From Albidovulum marisflavi (lineage in GTDB: Bacteria > Pseudomonadota > Alphaproteobacteria > Rhodobacterales > Rhodobacteraceae), in NCBI RefSeq assembly GCF_025751435.1, contig NZ_JAOWKY010000001.1, forward strand, positions 186,001 through 250,000: a DNA stretch of 64,000 bases, read 5' to 3'. Each line of letters opens with the position of its first letter. The stretch's first letter is position 1. This document shows, in pieces, positions 17,996 to 27,002 of the stretch. The translations under genes were made by a program, and so were the position numbers. The notes below the pieces were generated by a model. That model did not search any database. It was not told the DNA's origin and was given only the letters and a program-made list of their open reading frames with translations.

Positions 17996-19017
17996 AGCTG
18001 ACCGGGGCGGCGGCGGCGCGGTATTTCGCGCGACCCGAACCCGATCGAGCCGGGCTCCTTGTCTTCGGATCGGACGCGATGCGCGTGGCGCTCAGGCGAC
18101 AAGAGGTCGTGGCCGCGCTTATCGGACCCGCAGGCGAAGCGGAAATGCGCCTGACCCGCATCGCCGCGGCCGACCTTCGCAAGGACCACGCGCTTCTGTC
18201 GGACGCGATCAAGGCGCAGGGGTTCTTTCCGGGTCCACGCGTGGCATTGGTCGAAGACGCGGCCGACGGGCTTGCACCGGTGATCACCGCGGCGCTGTCG
18301 GACTGGCGCGAGGGCGACGCCGCGGTCGTCGTGACGGCGGGGTCGCTGACAGCGAAGTCCGCGCTGCGCGCGCTGTTCGAAAAGCATCAGAACGCCTACG
18401 CGATCGGCATCTACGACGACCCGCCAAGCCGGGAAGAGATCGAGGCGACGCTGGCGCGGGCTGGTCTTGCCGACGTCAGCCGGGATGCGATGGTGGAACT
18501 GGTCGGTCTGGCCCGCGATCTGGATCCCGGCGATTTCCGCCAGACCGTTGAAAAGGTTGCGCTTTACAAGCATGGCGATCCCTCGCCCCTGACCCCGGCA
18601 GAGGTGGAGCTGTGCGCACCCGCCACGATCGAGGCCGGGCTGGACGACCTTCTGCACGCGACAGCAGATGCCCGTCCGGATCGTATCGGAAGCCTGGTGC
18701 AGCGGCTTTCGGGGCAGGGCGTCACGCCCGTCTCGCTTTGCATCGCCGCCACGCGCCACTTCCGGGTATTGCACATGGCCGCGGCCGATCCCGGCGGCGC
18801 GGCCGCGGGGATCGCAAGAGCGCGCCCGCCCGTCATCTACAAGCATCGTGACGCGATGCAGCGGCAGGCGCAGGCGTGGGGCCTGCGCAGGCTGGAACAG
18901 GCGCTGGCAATCCTGACCGACACCGACCTGACGCTCCGCTCTTCGTCGCGCGCGCCCGCGATGGCGGTGATGGAGCGGGCGCTGCTGCGGCTGGCCATGC
19001 TTGGGCGCGCCAGGTAG
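17992..19017 (+). CDS. holA: DNA polymerase III delta subunit (clamp loader)
   Basis: HolA opens the sliding clamp as part of the clamp-loader complex. The roughly 341-residue protein carries delta-subunit features: N-terminal [47 protein letters not shown], and the C-terminal helical region. I prefer the GTG at 17992, which overlaps the lptE stop (GTGA) and gives the normal N-terminus VKLTG; an ATG at 17980 would add four residues inside lptE. It is third gene of the leuS operon. Confidence 0.93.
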   Translation: MKLTGAAAARYFARPEPDRAGLLVFGSDAMRVALRRQEVVAALIGPAGEAEMRLTRIAAADLRKDHALLSDAIKAQGFFPGPRVALVEDAADGLAPVITAALSDWREGDAAVVVTAGSLTAKSALRALFEKHQNAYAIGIYDDPPSREEIEATLARAGLADVSRDAMVELVGLARDLDPGDFRQTVEKVALYKHGDPSPLTPAEVELCAPATIEAGLDDLLHATADARPDRIGSLVQRLSGQGVTPVSLCIAATRHFRVLHMAAADPGGAAAGIARARPPVIYKHRDAMQRQAQAWGLRRLEQALAILTDTDLTLRSSSRAPAMAVMERALLRLAMLGRAR

Positions 19018-19105
19018 GCCCTGATCTTTTCGAACGGCCTTGCTTGCGAACGCCCTTGCGCGCCGTATCCATGCGTGGCTCCATATGCCGAAAAATGGGG
19101 ATGCC

Positions 19106-19693
19106 ATGTATACCGTCATCGGAACCTCAAAGAGCCGCGCCGCGCGGGTTCTTTGGATGCTGGAAGAACTGGAAGTGCCTTTCGAACACGTCGCCGCGAC
19201 ACCCAGATCCGACGGCGTGGTCGAGTTCAATCCTGCGGGCAAGATCCCGGTCCTGATCGAGGACGGCACTCCGATCACCGATTCCACGGCAATCATCCAG
19301 TATCTGGCCGACAAGCACGGTCGCTTCACCTATGCCGCCGGAACGCTCGACCGCGCGCGACAGGACAGCCTGACGCAGTTCCTGCTGGATGAATTCGATG
19401 CGGCCCTCTGGATGGCTGCGCGCCACAGCTTCGTCCTGCCCGAGGAATTGCGCCAGAGCGCGATCAAGGATTCGCTGAAATGGGAGTTCGAGCGCAGCCA
19501 GAAGACGCTGATGCACCGCATGGGCGAAGGCCCGTTCCTGATGGGGGCAGGGATGACGGTGCCCGACATCATCCTGACCCACTGTGGAAACTGGGCGTTG
19601 TCCGCCCGGTTCCCGATCGTCGACCACAAGCTGTCGGCCTACCTTGAGCGTATGCGCCAAAGACCCGCCTTCAAAAGGGCCATGGCGCGCTGA
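19106..19693 (+). CDS. glutathione S-transferase family protein
   Basis: This 195-residue protein has an N-terminal thioredoxin-like GST domain (about residues 1-75). It contains SRAARVLWMLEELEVPFEHV, FNPAGKIPVLIEDG with the conserved cis-Pro, and TDSTAIIQYLADKHG with the glutathione-binding acidic/Ser pair. An all-helical C-terminal domain follows with the MTVPDIILTHCGNWA block. The start MYTVIGTSKSRAARV at 19106 fits the fold; an earlier ATG adds sequence not typical of GSTs. It lies 88 bp after holA and converges with the amidase, almost abutting it. Substrate is unknown. Confidence 0.9.
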   Translation: MYTVIGTSKSRAARVLWMLEELEVPFEHVAATPRSDGVVEFNPAGKIPVLIEDGTPITDSTAIIQYLADKHGRFTYAAGTLDRARQDSLTQFLLDEFDAALWMAARHSFVLPEELRQSAIKDSLKWEFERSQKTLMHRMGEGPFLMGAGMTVPDIILTHCGNWALSARFPIVDHKLSAYLERMRQRPAFKRAMAR

Positions 19694-19694
19694 C

Positions 19695-21158
19695 CTAAAG
19701 CGCGGGACGCGCGGCCGCCCCGCCGAACCAGCCGCCCACCGCCGCCTCGTAAGCAAGACCCGCGCGGAAAACATCCGCGTCGCAATAGGTCCGGCCCACA
19801 AGCTGGATCCCCGTCGGAACCCCGCTGGAAGCCCGGCCCGAGGGAACCGAGAGGACCGGACACCGGCTTAGGGTGTTAAATGGCGTCGTCATGACCCAGC
19901 CCAGCATCGGGTCCACATCCTTGCCGTTGATCGTCACGCCGCCGCCGCACTGGTTGTAGCTGGCGGGAACCGCGGGCAGTGCCGTCGTCGGACAGATCAA
20001 CAGGTCGTAGCGCTCAAGGATCGGCCCAAGCGTGGCGTACATCCGCCCCGCGGTCTCAAGGCTGCGCACGAAGTCGGTGGCCTTGGACTTCACCCCGGCT
20101 TCCGCGAACGCGCGGGCATAATCGGTCAGGTCCGCGGCATGGTCATCCAGAAGCTGCCCCAGGAAGGCGCCGAAGATATGGCGCAAGTAGGTCAGCCCCG
20201 CTTCAAGCGCGTCGGGCGGCCAGTTCAGGTCGACCTCTTCCACAATCGCGCCAAGGCTGCGGAAGACATCGAGCGCGGCAAGGGTGTTCCGCCGGACCTC
20301 TTGGTCGACCTCGAACAGGCCCAGGTCCATTGAAAAGGCGATCTTCCAGCCCTTGATCGGTCTCATCTCCATCGGCAGACGCAGGCGCGGACGAAGACTT
20401 GCGATGTCCTGCGGGTGGGGACCGGCCATGACGTTCTGCAACAGGATCGCATCGCGCACCGTTCGGGCCATCGGGCCGTTGTGGCAGTAGAAGTCAAGGT
20501 TGAACGGCGGCTCTTCCGGGTTGCGGCCATAGGGCGGCTTGTATCCGACGGTCCCGGTGATCGAGGCCGGTATGCGGATCGAGCCGCCGATGTCGGACCC
20601 GGTCGCGAGCATGGCCGACCCCGCCGCCAGCACGGCGCCCGACCCTCCGGACGACCCGCCGGGGGTAAAATCGGGGTTCCAGGGGTTGCGTGTCACACCC
20701 CAGAGCCGTGACCAGCAATAACCCGCGCAGGAAAACTCGGGCGTCGCCGTCCGTGCATGGACGATCGCGCCCGCCCGCAGGATGCGTTCGTTTACCGGAG
20801 ACGTATGATCCGCCACATGGTCCTTCAGGATCAGCGATCCGTTCGACGTGGGCCTGCCCTTGATATAGCTTTCGTCCTTGATCGCGACGGGCAGCCCTTC
20901 AAGGGGCCTGACGCGCCCACCCCTGGCATATCGCGCTTCGGCCTTGCGGGCCTGATCCATCGCTTCGTCGAAGTGGCGGTAGGTGATCGCGTTGATCCGC
21001 GGCTCGGTCGCCTCGGCTCTGGCGATGACGGCGTGCATCAACTCGACAGGCGAAAGCGATCGGTCGCGGAAGCGCGACAGCGCCTCGGTCGCGGGCATGT
21101 AGCAAAGAGCGTCATCCGGCAGGTTCGCCGGTCTGTGGCCCTGGTCCTCATCGCGCAT
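19695..21158 (-). CDS. amidase-signature family enzyme
   Basis: This amidohydrolase of about 487 residues has the Ser-cisSer-Lys triad. The Lys is in LPVAIKDESY, the cis-Ser in TPGGSSGGSGAVLAAG, and the nucleophilic Ser in TGSDIGGSIRIPA. Such enzymes hydrolyse amides; the sequence is not GatA, because no gatB or gatC is nearby and the C-terminal half differs. I prefer the ATG at 21158 because AGGGGGG lies five bases upstream on the minus strand; the ATG at 21200 has no ribosome site. It is divergent from a GAF protein. Substrate cannot be deduced. Confidence 0.88.
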   Translation of the reverse strand: MRDEDQGHRPANLPDDALCYMPATEALSRFRDRSLSPVELMHAVIARAEATEPRINAITYRHFDEAMDQARKAEARYARGGRVRPLEGLPVAIKDESYIKGRPTSNGSLILKDHVADHTSPVNERILRAGAIVHARTATPEFSCAGYCWSRLWGVTRNPWNPDFTPGGSSGGSGAVLAAGSAMLATGSDIGGSIRIPASITGTVGYKPPYGRNPEEPPFNLDFYCHNGPMARTVRDAILLQNVMAGPHPQDIASLRPRLRLPMEMRPIKGWKIAFSMDLGLFEVDQEVRRNTLAALDVFRSLGAIVEEVDLNWPPDALEAGLTYLRHIFGAFLGQLLDDHAADLTDYARAFAEAGVKSKATDFVRSLETAGRMYATLGPILERYDLLICPTTALPAVPASYNQCGGGVTINGKDVDPMLGWVMTTPFNTLSRCPVLSVPSGRASSGVPTGIQLVGRTYCDADVFRAGLAYEAAVGGWFGGAAARPAL

Positions 21159-21263
21159 GATCGCCCCCCTGATCGCATCAGTCCGCGGTTGAATGCACAT
21201 GACGCTAGATCAACGTGCGGCTGCTCGTCTACGCTCGTATCGATCTGATCAGGGGGAAGCGGC

Positions 21264-21713
21264 ATGACCGACGCCTTCGCCAGGCTTCACGCGGAATGTG
21301 CGCCCCTTGGCGCGCGGCTATTCACACTGACGGTGCACGATCCAACCGCGCGGCTTTTTCGCCGGGCCTATAGCTCTCATCCCAGAGACTATCCCGTGAC
21401 CGGCACCAAGCCGATGGGCGACGACGCCTGGACGCGCCATGTGGTCGACGGCAGGCAAAGCTTCGTGGCCAATACGACGGCCGAATTCGCGCCCCTGTTT
21501 CCCGATCATGCGCAGATCAACGCGTTGGGCTGCCATTCGGCGCTGAACATACCGGTCCTCGACGGCAACGGGGATGTGATCGGAACCGTCAACATCTTTG
21601 AGGTGGAGGGCCACTTCACCCCCGATCGGGTCAGGGCCTACGAGGCGCTTGTGGCCCGGCACCAGCCGGCGCTTCTGGCACGGATCGCCGCGATCGACCT
21701 GGGCGCGCCTTAG
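21264..21713 (+). CDS. stand-alone GAF-domain protein
   Basis: This is a 149-residue protein made of one GAF domain. Blocks include TGTKPMGDDAWTRHVVDGRQSFVANTT, LGCHSALNIPVLDGNG and VIGTVNIFEVEGHFTPD in shorter form, the last typical of the GAF core strand and helix. It has no output domain, so it may be a small-ligand sensor or enzyme. AGGGGGA lies eight bases before the ATG. It is divergent from the amidase, suggesting functional linkage. Its stop codon TAG shares bases with the stop of the convergent flavoprotein gene. Confidence 0.82.
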   Translation: MTDAFARLHAECAPLGARLFTLTVHDPTARLFRRAYSSHPRDYPVTGTKPMGDDAWTRHVVDGRQSFVANTTAEFAPLFPDHAQINALGCHSALNIPVLDGNGDVIGTVNIFEVEGHFTPDRVRAYEALVARHQPALLARIAAIDLGAP

Positions 21714-22888
21714 CGCCGGCGCGCGGCATGGCGTCCGGCCCAAAGACCCGTCGCAAGGCAGCCGGTCAGCAGGTAGCCCCCTGTCGGCGCCTCCCAATCC
21801 AGCATCTCGCCGCAGGCGAAAACGCCCGGCATGGCCTTCAGCCCAAGACCGTCGGTCAGGCTGTCATGCCGGATGCCGCCGGCCGAGGATATCGCCTCGT
21901 CGATCGGGCGCGGACCGGCGTGGCGCACCGGCAGGGCCTTCACCAGTGCCGCCAGCGCCGCGCCCTCGGGCAGCGGCCGCCCCCACTCCATGACAAGGGC
22001 GATCTTGGCCGCATCCAGTCCCAGAGATTTTCGCAGCCGGTTGGCCACGCTGTCCTTGCCCTTGGCGCGGGCCAGCCGGAAAACGACATTGTCCGGATCA
22101 AGATCGGGCAGCAGGTTGATCGTCAGGTCCGCGCCGTCGCGCACCGCGGCCGAGACCGCATAAACTCCGCCACCCTCAAGCCCGCGGGCGGATATCACGA
22201 ATTCCCCCCGTTCACGCAGGCCGCCCGCCTGCAGACAGACACCCTTGACCGGCGATCCGAAGTGCTGCGCCATATGGGCCGACCACAGGACCGAAAGGCC
22301 CATGTTCGCGGGACGGAACGGTGCAATGCCGACGCCCTTTTCCGCGAGCCACGGCACCCAGGCCGCATCGGATCCCAGCCTTGGCCAGCTTGCGCCGCCA
22401 AGTGCCAGCACGACGTTCTGGGCCGTGGCAAGCACCGGGCCCGCGGGCGTCCGGAAGTCGAACGCATCGCCCTGAAACCCCTGCCAGCGCCAGTTTCTGC
22501 GAAGCTCCACCCCCAGCGACGAGAGCCGCGCCAGCCAGTCCCGCAACAGCGGAGACCCTTTCATGGAAACGGGAAACACCCGCCCCGAGGATCCGGCAAA
22601 GACCTCCTGTCCAAGCCCCCGCGCCCAGTCCATCACCTGTTCAGGGCCGAAATCGGCAAGCATCGGCGCCAGCCAAGGCGCGCTGAAATGCCGGACGAAA
22701 TCCGCGGCGGACTCATCCTTGGTCAGGTTCAGCCCGGACTTGCCCGCCATCAGGAACTTGCGCGCGGGGCTGGGCTTGGCCTCGGCCACCACCACGCGAC
22801 GGCCGGCACGCGCCAGTGCCTCGGCCGCCATCAGCCCCGCGGGGCCCGCGCCGATCACCAGCGCGTCGATCCGTTCGCTTTTCGACAC
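21710..22888 (-). CDS. FAD-dependent flavoprotein, HI0933/BaiN-like (TIGR03862 type)
   Basis: This is a flavoprotein of roughly 392 residues with a Rossmann FAD-binding start, DALVIGAGPAGLMAAEALARAG. The family signature is RKFLMAGKSGLNLTKDE, then GRVFPVSMKGSPLLRDW. The C-terminus GVFACGEMLDWEAPTGGYLLTGCLATG closes the FAD site. Members are annotated as aminoacetone oxidase-like or BaiN-like, but the physiological reaction is uncertain. I chose the GTG at 22888 because AAGGGG lies upstream; a TTG at 22933 lacks a ribosome site. It converges with the GAF gene, overlapping by four bases. Confidence 0.88.
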   Translation of the reverse strand: MSKSERIDALVIGAGPAGLMAAEALARAGRRVVVAEAKPSPARKFLMAGKSGLNLTKDESAADFVRHFSAPWLAPMLADFGPEQVMDWARGLGQEVFAGSSGRVFPVSMKGSPLLRDWLARLSSLGVELRRNWRWQGFQGDAFDFRTPAGPVLATAQNVVLALGGASWPRLGSDAAWVPWLAEKGVGIAPFRPANMGLSVLWSAHMAQHFGSPVKGVCLQAGGLRERGEFVISARGLEGGGVYAVSAAVRDGADLTINLLPDLDPDNVVFRLARAKGKDSVANRLRKSLGLDAAKIALVMEWGRPLPEGAALAALVKALPVRHAGPRPIDEAISSAGGIRHDSLTDGLGLKAMPGVFACGEMLDWEAPTGGYLLTGCLATGLWAGRHAARRR

Positions 22889-22962
22889 CGCCGCCCCTTG
22901 TCCTGGCCCAAACACCCGCTCATCCTGTCGCAAGGACCGCGCCCGAGGGCAAGGGAGGAGAG

Positions 22963-23265
22963 GTGCCCGAAACGCAGCAAGACCCGATCTGCCCGCTTTG
23001 CGGACGGCCCATCCCCCCGGATGTACCGCAGAGCCAGCACCACCTCGTGCCGAAAATGCGCGGCGGCAAGGGCGGGCCGGTCGTGCTTTTGCACCACATC
23101 TGCCATCGGGAAATTCACGCGACGCTCAGCGAAACCCAATTGGCCCGCAACTTCGCAACGATCGAGTCCCTGCGATCCCACCCGCGGCTTGCGAAGTTCA
23201 TCGACTGGGTCGCGCGCCGTCCGCCGTCCTTCCGCTCGCGCACGCCCGGCCCGCGCAGGCGCTAG
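22963..23265 (+). CDS. small HNH-motif protein
   Basis: This protein of about 100 residues has a zinc-type CPLCGRPIPP at the N-terminus. It continues with the HNH-like core QHHLVPKMRGGKGG ... VLLHHICHREIHATLSE, containing the His-His pair and the terminal His. A basic tail follows. HNH domains cleave nucleic acid, but this short form stands alone with no restriction, phage or intein context. The GTG start is supported by GGAGGAG at 22954-22960. It lies between two minus-strand genes (flavoprotein and crotonase), so it is transcribed from its own promoter or from read-through. Biological role is unknown. Confidence 0.82.
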   Translation: MPETQQDPICPLCGRPIPPDVPQSQHHLVPKMRGGKGGPVVLLHHICHREIHATLSETQLARNFATIESLRSHPRLAKFIDWVARRPPSFRSRTPGPRRR

Positions 23266-23273
23266 CCGGATCG

Positions 23274-23888
23274 TCAGGCGATCATGGCCTTGATCGCGGC
23301 GACATGTGCCGCGCTCGCACCGAGGGCATCGGCGGCCAGGTCCCTTGACGCGGCGGCCAGTTCGTCGGCCGCAACGATCCGGTCGACAAGTCCCCAGGCC
23401 AGCGCCTCGGCCGCCGTTGCCTTGACGCCCGACATCAGGATCATCTTCGCCCGCGCCGGCCCGACAAGGCGCGCAAGCCGCCCCGGATCGGAAGGCTGCG
23501 GCAGAAAGCCAAGCTTCATCACGGGATAGAAGAATCTGGCCTCGGGCACCGCCACGCGCAGGTCGCAGGCAAGCACCATGCCGAAGGCACCGCCGGCAAG
23601 CGTTCCGTTCAAGGCCGCGATGGTCAGGCAGGGAAGCGCCGCGATCGTCGCGGACAGGCGTTCCCACACCGCGTTCGTCGCAAGGCCGGCCCGCGCTTCG
23701 TCCAGGTCGGCACCCGCGGAAAAGACCCTGCCGCGGCCCGTCAGGACCAGGGCGCGGGCGCCTTCGTCGCCAGCGCGCGCCGCGATCCCGGCCAGGTCTT
23801 CCAGCATGGCGCCGGTTAGCGAATTGGCCTTGTCGGGCCGGTCGATCGTGATCGTCCAAAGCCCGTCCGTCACATCCAGCCCGATCAT
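23274..23888 (-). CDS. short enoyl-CoA hydratase/isomerase family protein
   Basis: This crotonase-fold protein has 204 residues, about 50 shorter than the common 255-260. It shows the CoA-binding ITIDRPDKANSL, oxyanion-hole blocks FSAGADLDEA and LAGGAFGMVLACDLRVAV, and MKLGFLPQPSDPGRLARLVG where the classic catalytic Glu would be placed; that Glu is not obvious. The shortening is at the C-terminus, which normally swaps between subunits. It could be a hydratase, an isomerase or a non-catalytic relative. It is monocistronic on the minus strand. Confidence 0.85.
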   Translation of the reverse strand: MIGLDVTDGLWTITIDRPDKANSLTGAMLEDLAGIAARAGDEGARALVLTGRGRVFSAGADLDEARAGLATNAVWERLSATIAALPCLTIAALNGTLAGGAFGMVLACDLRVAVPEARFFYPVMKLGFLPQPSDPGRLARLVGPARAKMILMSGVKATAAEALAWGLVDRIVAADELAAASRDLAADALGASAAHVAAIKAMIA

Positions 23889-24026
23889 GCGTCCGCCTTT
23901 TTCGCTTCATTCCCAGACTTCGTAACCGCCCGAGCCTAAAACTGTCCAGATATGGCGCGTACTATTGACTCTCTGCGTCCTGGCGGGATGCTGACGGAAA
24001 CGAGTTCATACCAAAAGGACATTCGG

Positions 24027-25511
24027 ATGAGACGTTCAACGGGACTTGGGTCCTCAACCCTGCTTGCCGCCCTTTGGTGCACAACAGCGGCCTGGGCTGA
24101 CATCACACCGGAGGAGGTCTGGCAGGGCTGGATCGACCTTGGCCAGGGGTTCGGGCAGACGGTCACGACCGCGGCGAGCGAGCGGCAGGGCGATACCCTG
24201 GTCGTGTCGGGCGTGTCCATCGCGCAGGAAAACGCCGGCATGTCCGCCAATGTCACCATCGACGAGGTGCGGTTGCGCGACATGGGCGACGGCCGGGTCG
24301 AGGTCACGATGTCGCCGTCGATCCCCTTCGGCGCCTCGGGCGCCCCCGAGGGCGGCGACGCCGTGCAGATGAACGGCACGATCTCGCAAACCGGCATGTC
24401 CCTGATCGCATCTGGAAGCGCGGACGACGTGACCTATGACTATTCCGCGCCCATGTTCTCGTTGAACATGGAGGCGCAGGACGGCACCCAAAACACGCCA
24501 CTGAACCTGTCGGTCGACATGGCGGACGCAAGCGGCTCCTATCACGTCCTGACGGACGGCGGTCAGTCCGGAACCTCCAGCTTCGACGCCGCGTCCGTCA
24601 GCTACCAGGTTTCCGGCAAGGACGCTGCGAACAGCAGCGCGTTCACCTTCACCGGTTCGACGCAGGGCCTGAGCGGCACGGGTGAGTTCTTCTTGCCCGA
24701 AGGCGTCGACATGCAGAACCTCGCAGAGGCGCTGAAGGCCGGGCTGCGGCTGGCCGGTTCCTACGGCTACACCAGCGGCGAGGGGCAATCCGTGATCGAA
24801 GGCCCCGAGGCCGGCAACGTCAGCTTCAGCGGCGGCGCAGGCACCCTTCGCTTCGCCATGTCGAGCGACGGGCTGAACTACGGCGGGGACAGCGGCCCGA
24901 TGTCGATGCAGATGCAGTTGGCCGAATTCCCGGTGCCGATGGACTTCAGCGTCGGTCAGTCCGCGTTCGACCTGGCCATGCCGGTCGAGAAAAGCGATGA
25001 GCCACAGCCCTTCGGCCTTGTCCTGAAACTCATCGACCTGGAAGTGTCGGACGCTCTGTGGGGCATGTTCGACCCCACGCAGCAATTGCCGCGCGACCCG
25101 GCCACGTTGATCATCGACGTCGCAGGCAACGGCAAGCTGGGCATCGACGTCTTCGATCCTGCCCAGGCCCAGAGTATCGCGGACCAACCGCCGGGCGAAG
25201 TCAGCGCCGTCACCATCAACGAACTCAGGCTCAGCGCTGTCGGCGCCGAGCTGACCGGTTCGGGTTCCGCCACGATCGACAACACCGGCCCGGTGCCAGT
25301 ACCCGATGGGTCGGTCGACCTGCGGCTGGTGGGCGCCAACGCGCTCATGCAGAAGCTGGTAGCCATGGGCCTCATGCCCCAGGACCAGATGATGGGCGCC
25401 CAGATGATGCTTGGTCTTTTCGCGGTCCCGGATGGCGAGGATGCGCTGGCCTCGAAGATCGAGTTCAAGGAAGACGGGCGCATCTTTGCCAACGGCCAGC
25501 AGATCCAGTGA
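24027..25511 (+). CDS. DUF2125 periplasmic protein
   Basis: This is a 494-residue protein with a signal peptide (MRRSTGLGSSTLLAALWC..AAWA, cleaved near residue 25). The long, beta-rich, acidic, low-charge body contains repeated Ser/Gly/Asp strands such as GEGQSVIEGPEAGNVSFSGG and MQLAEFPVPMDFSVGQS, resembling DUF2125, an AsmA-like beta-sheet family of alphaproteobacteria. AAAAGGA at 24013-24019 sets the start. It has its own promoter region and a terminator after it. A role in envelope lipid or LPS transport is only a guess from the fold. Confidence 0.8.
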   Translation: MRRSTGLGSSTLLAALWCTTAAWADITPEEVWQGWIDLGQGFGQTVTTAASERQGDTLVVSGVSIAQENAGMSANVTIDEVRLRDMGDGRVEVTMSPSIPFGASGAPEGGDAVQMNGTISQTGMSLIASGSADDVTYDYSAPMFSLNMEAQDGTQNTPLNLSVDMADASGSYHVLTDGGQSGTSSFDAASVSYQVSGKDAANSSAFTFTGSTQGLSGTGEFFLPEGVDMQNLAEALKAGLRLAGSYGYTSGEGQSVIEGPEAGNVSFSGGAGTLRFAMSSDGLNYGGDSGPMSMQMQLAEFPVPMDFSVGQSAFDLAMPVEKSDEPQPFGLVLKLIDLEVSDALWGMFDPTQQLPRDPATLIIDVAGNGKLGIDVFDPAQAQSIADQPPGEVSAVTINELRLSAVGAELTGSGSATIDNTGPVPVPDGSVDLRLVGANALMQKLVAMGLMPQDQMMGAQMMLGLFAVPDGEDALASKIEFKEDGRIFANGQQIQ

Positions 25512-25530
25512 TGGCCTGACGCGCGATCTT

Positions 25531-25563
25531 GGCCGCCCGAAATCTTCCGGGCGGCCTTTCCTT
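25531..25563 (+). terminator. rho-independent terminator after the DUF2125 gene
   Basis: GGCCGCCCG (25531-25539) and CGGGCGGCC (25548-25556) form a perfect 9-bp stem around an 8-base loop, followed by TTTCCTT. It is 19 bp past the stop codon. Confidence 0.82.
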
Positions 25564-25615
25564 GCGCGCGACCCCGCGAAGCCTTACCTGCGCTGAAAAC
25601 CACGGCGGAAGATCC

Positions 25616-26965
25616 ATGACTGCACCAAGCCTTGAAACCCTGACCCATCGTCTTCTGGAAGCGGCCAAGAAATCGGGCGCAGACGCCGCCGACGCCATGG
25701 CGGTGGACGGAACGGCGGTGTCCGTCGACGTCCGCGGCGGCAAGCTTGAACAGGCAGAGCGCGCGGAAGGGGTCGAGATCGGGCTGCGCGTGCTGATCGG
25801 CAAGCGCCAGGCGGTCGTGTCTGCCTCTGACCTTTCGCCGCGCACCATTGCCGACATGGCCGAGCGCGCGGTCGCGATGGCGCGCGAGGCGCCCGAGGAC
25901 GCGACGCTTGGTCTTGCCGATCCCGCGGATCTTGCGCGCGACTGGGACCTGGGCGCGCTTGAGCTTTGCGACGAAACGCCGGATCCAAGCCCCGAGGCCC
26001 TGCAAGACGACGCCCGCCGCGCCGAAGCCGCCGCACTTGCCGTCGCAGGCGTGACACAGGCCGATTCCGCCTCGGCCAGCTATAGCCGGCGGCGCATCCA
26101 TCTTGCCGCCACCAATGGCTTTTCGGGCGGCTACGCGCGCACGTCGCGCGCGATTTCGGCGGTCGCGATCTCGGGCACGGGCCTGAAGATGGAACGCGAC
26201 TGGGCGGCCGAAAGCAGAACCTTCCAGGCTGATCTGCCAGACGCCGCGGGGATCGGACGCCTGGCGGGGGAACGGGCTGTCGCCCGGTCGGGCGCCCGCA
26301 AGCCGAAGACCGGCGCCTATCCCGTGATCTACGACGAACGCGTCGCCTCGGGGCTGGTAGGCCATGTCCTGGCGGCGATCAACGGCAGCGCGATCGTTCG
26401 CGGGGCGTCATGGCTCAGGGACGCGATGGGGGATGAAATCCTGCCAAGCGGGCTTTCGATCATCGAGGATCCGGCGCGTCCGCGCATTTCCGCCTCCCGC
26501 CCTTTTGACGGGGAAGGGCTGGCTCCGCGCCGCCGCGCCATTGTCGACAAGGGTGTGCTGACGGGCTGGACGCTCGACCTTGGGACAGCGCGAAAGCTGG
26601 GTCAGAGTTCGACCGCATCCGCCGTCCGCGGCCCGGGATCCGCGCCCGCGCCAGGCGTCAGCAACATCGCCCTGACGCAGGGAGAAAGATCCCTGGATGA
26701 GCTATTGGCCGAAATGGGAACCGGGCTGCTGGTGACTTCCCTGATCGGAGCCTCCATCAATCCCACGACGGGCGACTATTCGCGCGGCGCATCGGGGTTC
26801 TGGATCGAGGGCGGGCAGATCGCCTACCCGGTCAACGAATGCACGCTGGCCGGCAACCTGCGCGACATGATGCGGCGGATCACGCCGGCAAACGACGCGC
26901 GCGGGCACCTGTCCTACGTCGTACCAAGCCTGCTGGTCGAAGGGCTGATGCTGGCGGGGGAGTGA
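25616..26965 (+). CDS. pmbA: TldD/PmbA-family metalloprotease
   Basis: This is a 449-residue member of the TldD/PmbA family (metallopeptidases that in E. coli act as a TldD-TldE pair on microcin and CcdA precursors). It has VDVRGGKLEQAERAEGVEIGLRVLIGKRQA in shorter recognisable form, YDERVASGLVGHVLAAINGSAIVRG, DEILPSGLSI, RRAIVDKGVLTGW, and the C-terminal GASINPTTGDYSRGASGFWIEGG. It lacks the HExxxH of TldD, as expected of the PmbA/TldE half. A TldD partner is not in this window. The start at 25616 is after GGCGGAAG. Confidence 0.9.
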   Translation: MTAPSLETLTHRLLEAAKKSGADAADAMAVDGTAVSVDVRGGKLEQAERAEGVEIGLRVLIGKRQAVVSASDLSPRTIADMAERAVAMAREAPEDATLGLADPADLARDWDLGALELCDETPDPSPEALQDDARRAEAAALAVAGVTQADSASASYSRRRIHLAATNGFSGGYARTSRAISAVAISGTGLKMERDWAAESRTFQADLPDAAGIGRLAGERAVARSGARKPKTGAYPVIYDERVASGLVGHVLAAINGSAIVRGASWLRDAMGDEILPSGLSIIEDPARPRISASRPFDGEGLAPRRRAIVDKGVLTGWTLDLGTARKLGQSSTASAVRGPGSAPAPGVSNIALTQGERSLDELLAEMGTGLLVTSLIGASINPTTGDYSRGASGFWIEGGQIAYPVNECTLAGNLRDMMRRITPANDARGHLSYVVPSLLVEGLMLAGE

Positions 26966-27002
26966 GGCCGAGGGTGCCGGCGATCCTTCGCCCGCCGAAA
27001 CG

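Noticed and set aside
19695-21158. Amidase as GatA of Glu-tRNA amidotransferase
   Set aside because: No gatC or gatB adjacent and the sequence outside the signature differs from GatA.
22963-23265. HNH protein as part of a defence or mobile element
   Set aside because: Neighbours are housekeeping genes, no repeats, integrase or methyltransferase are present.
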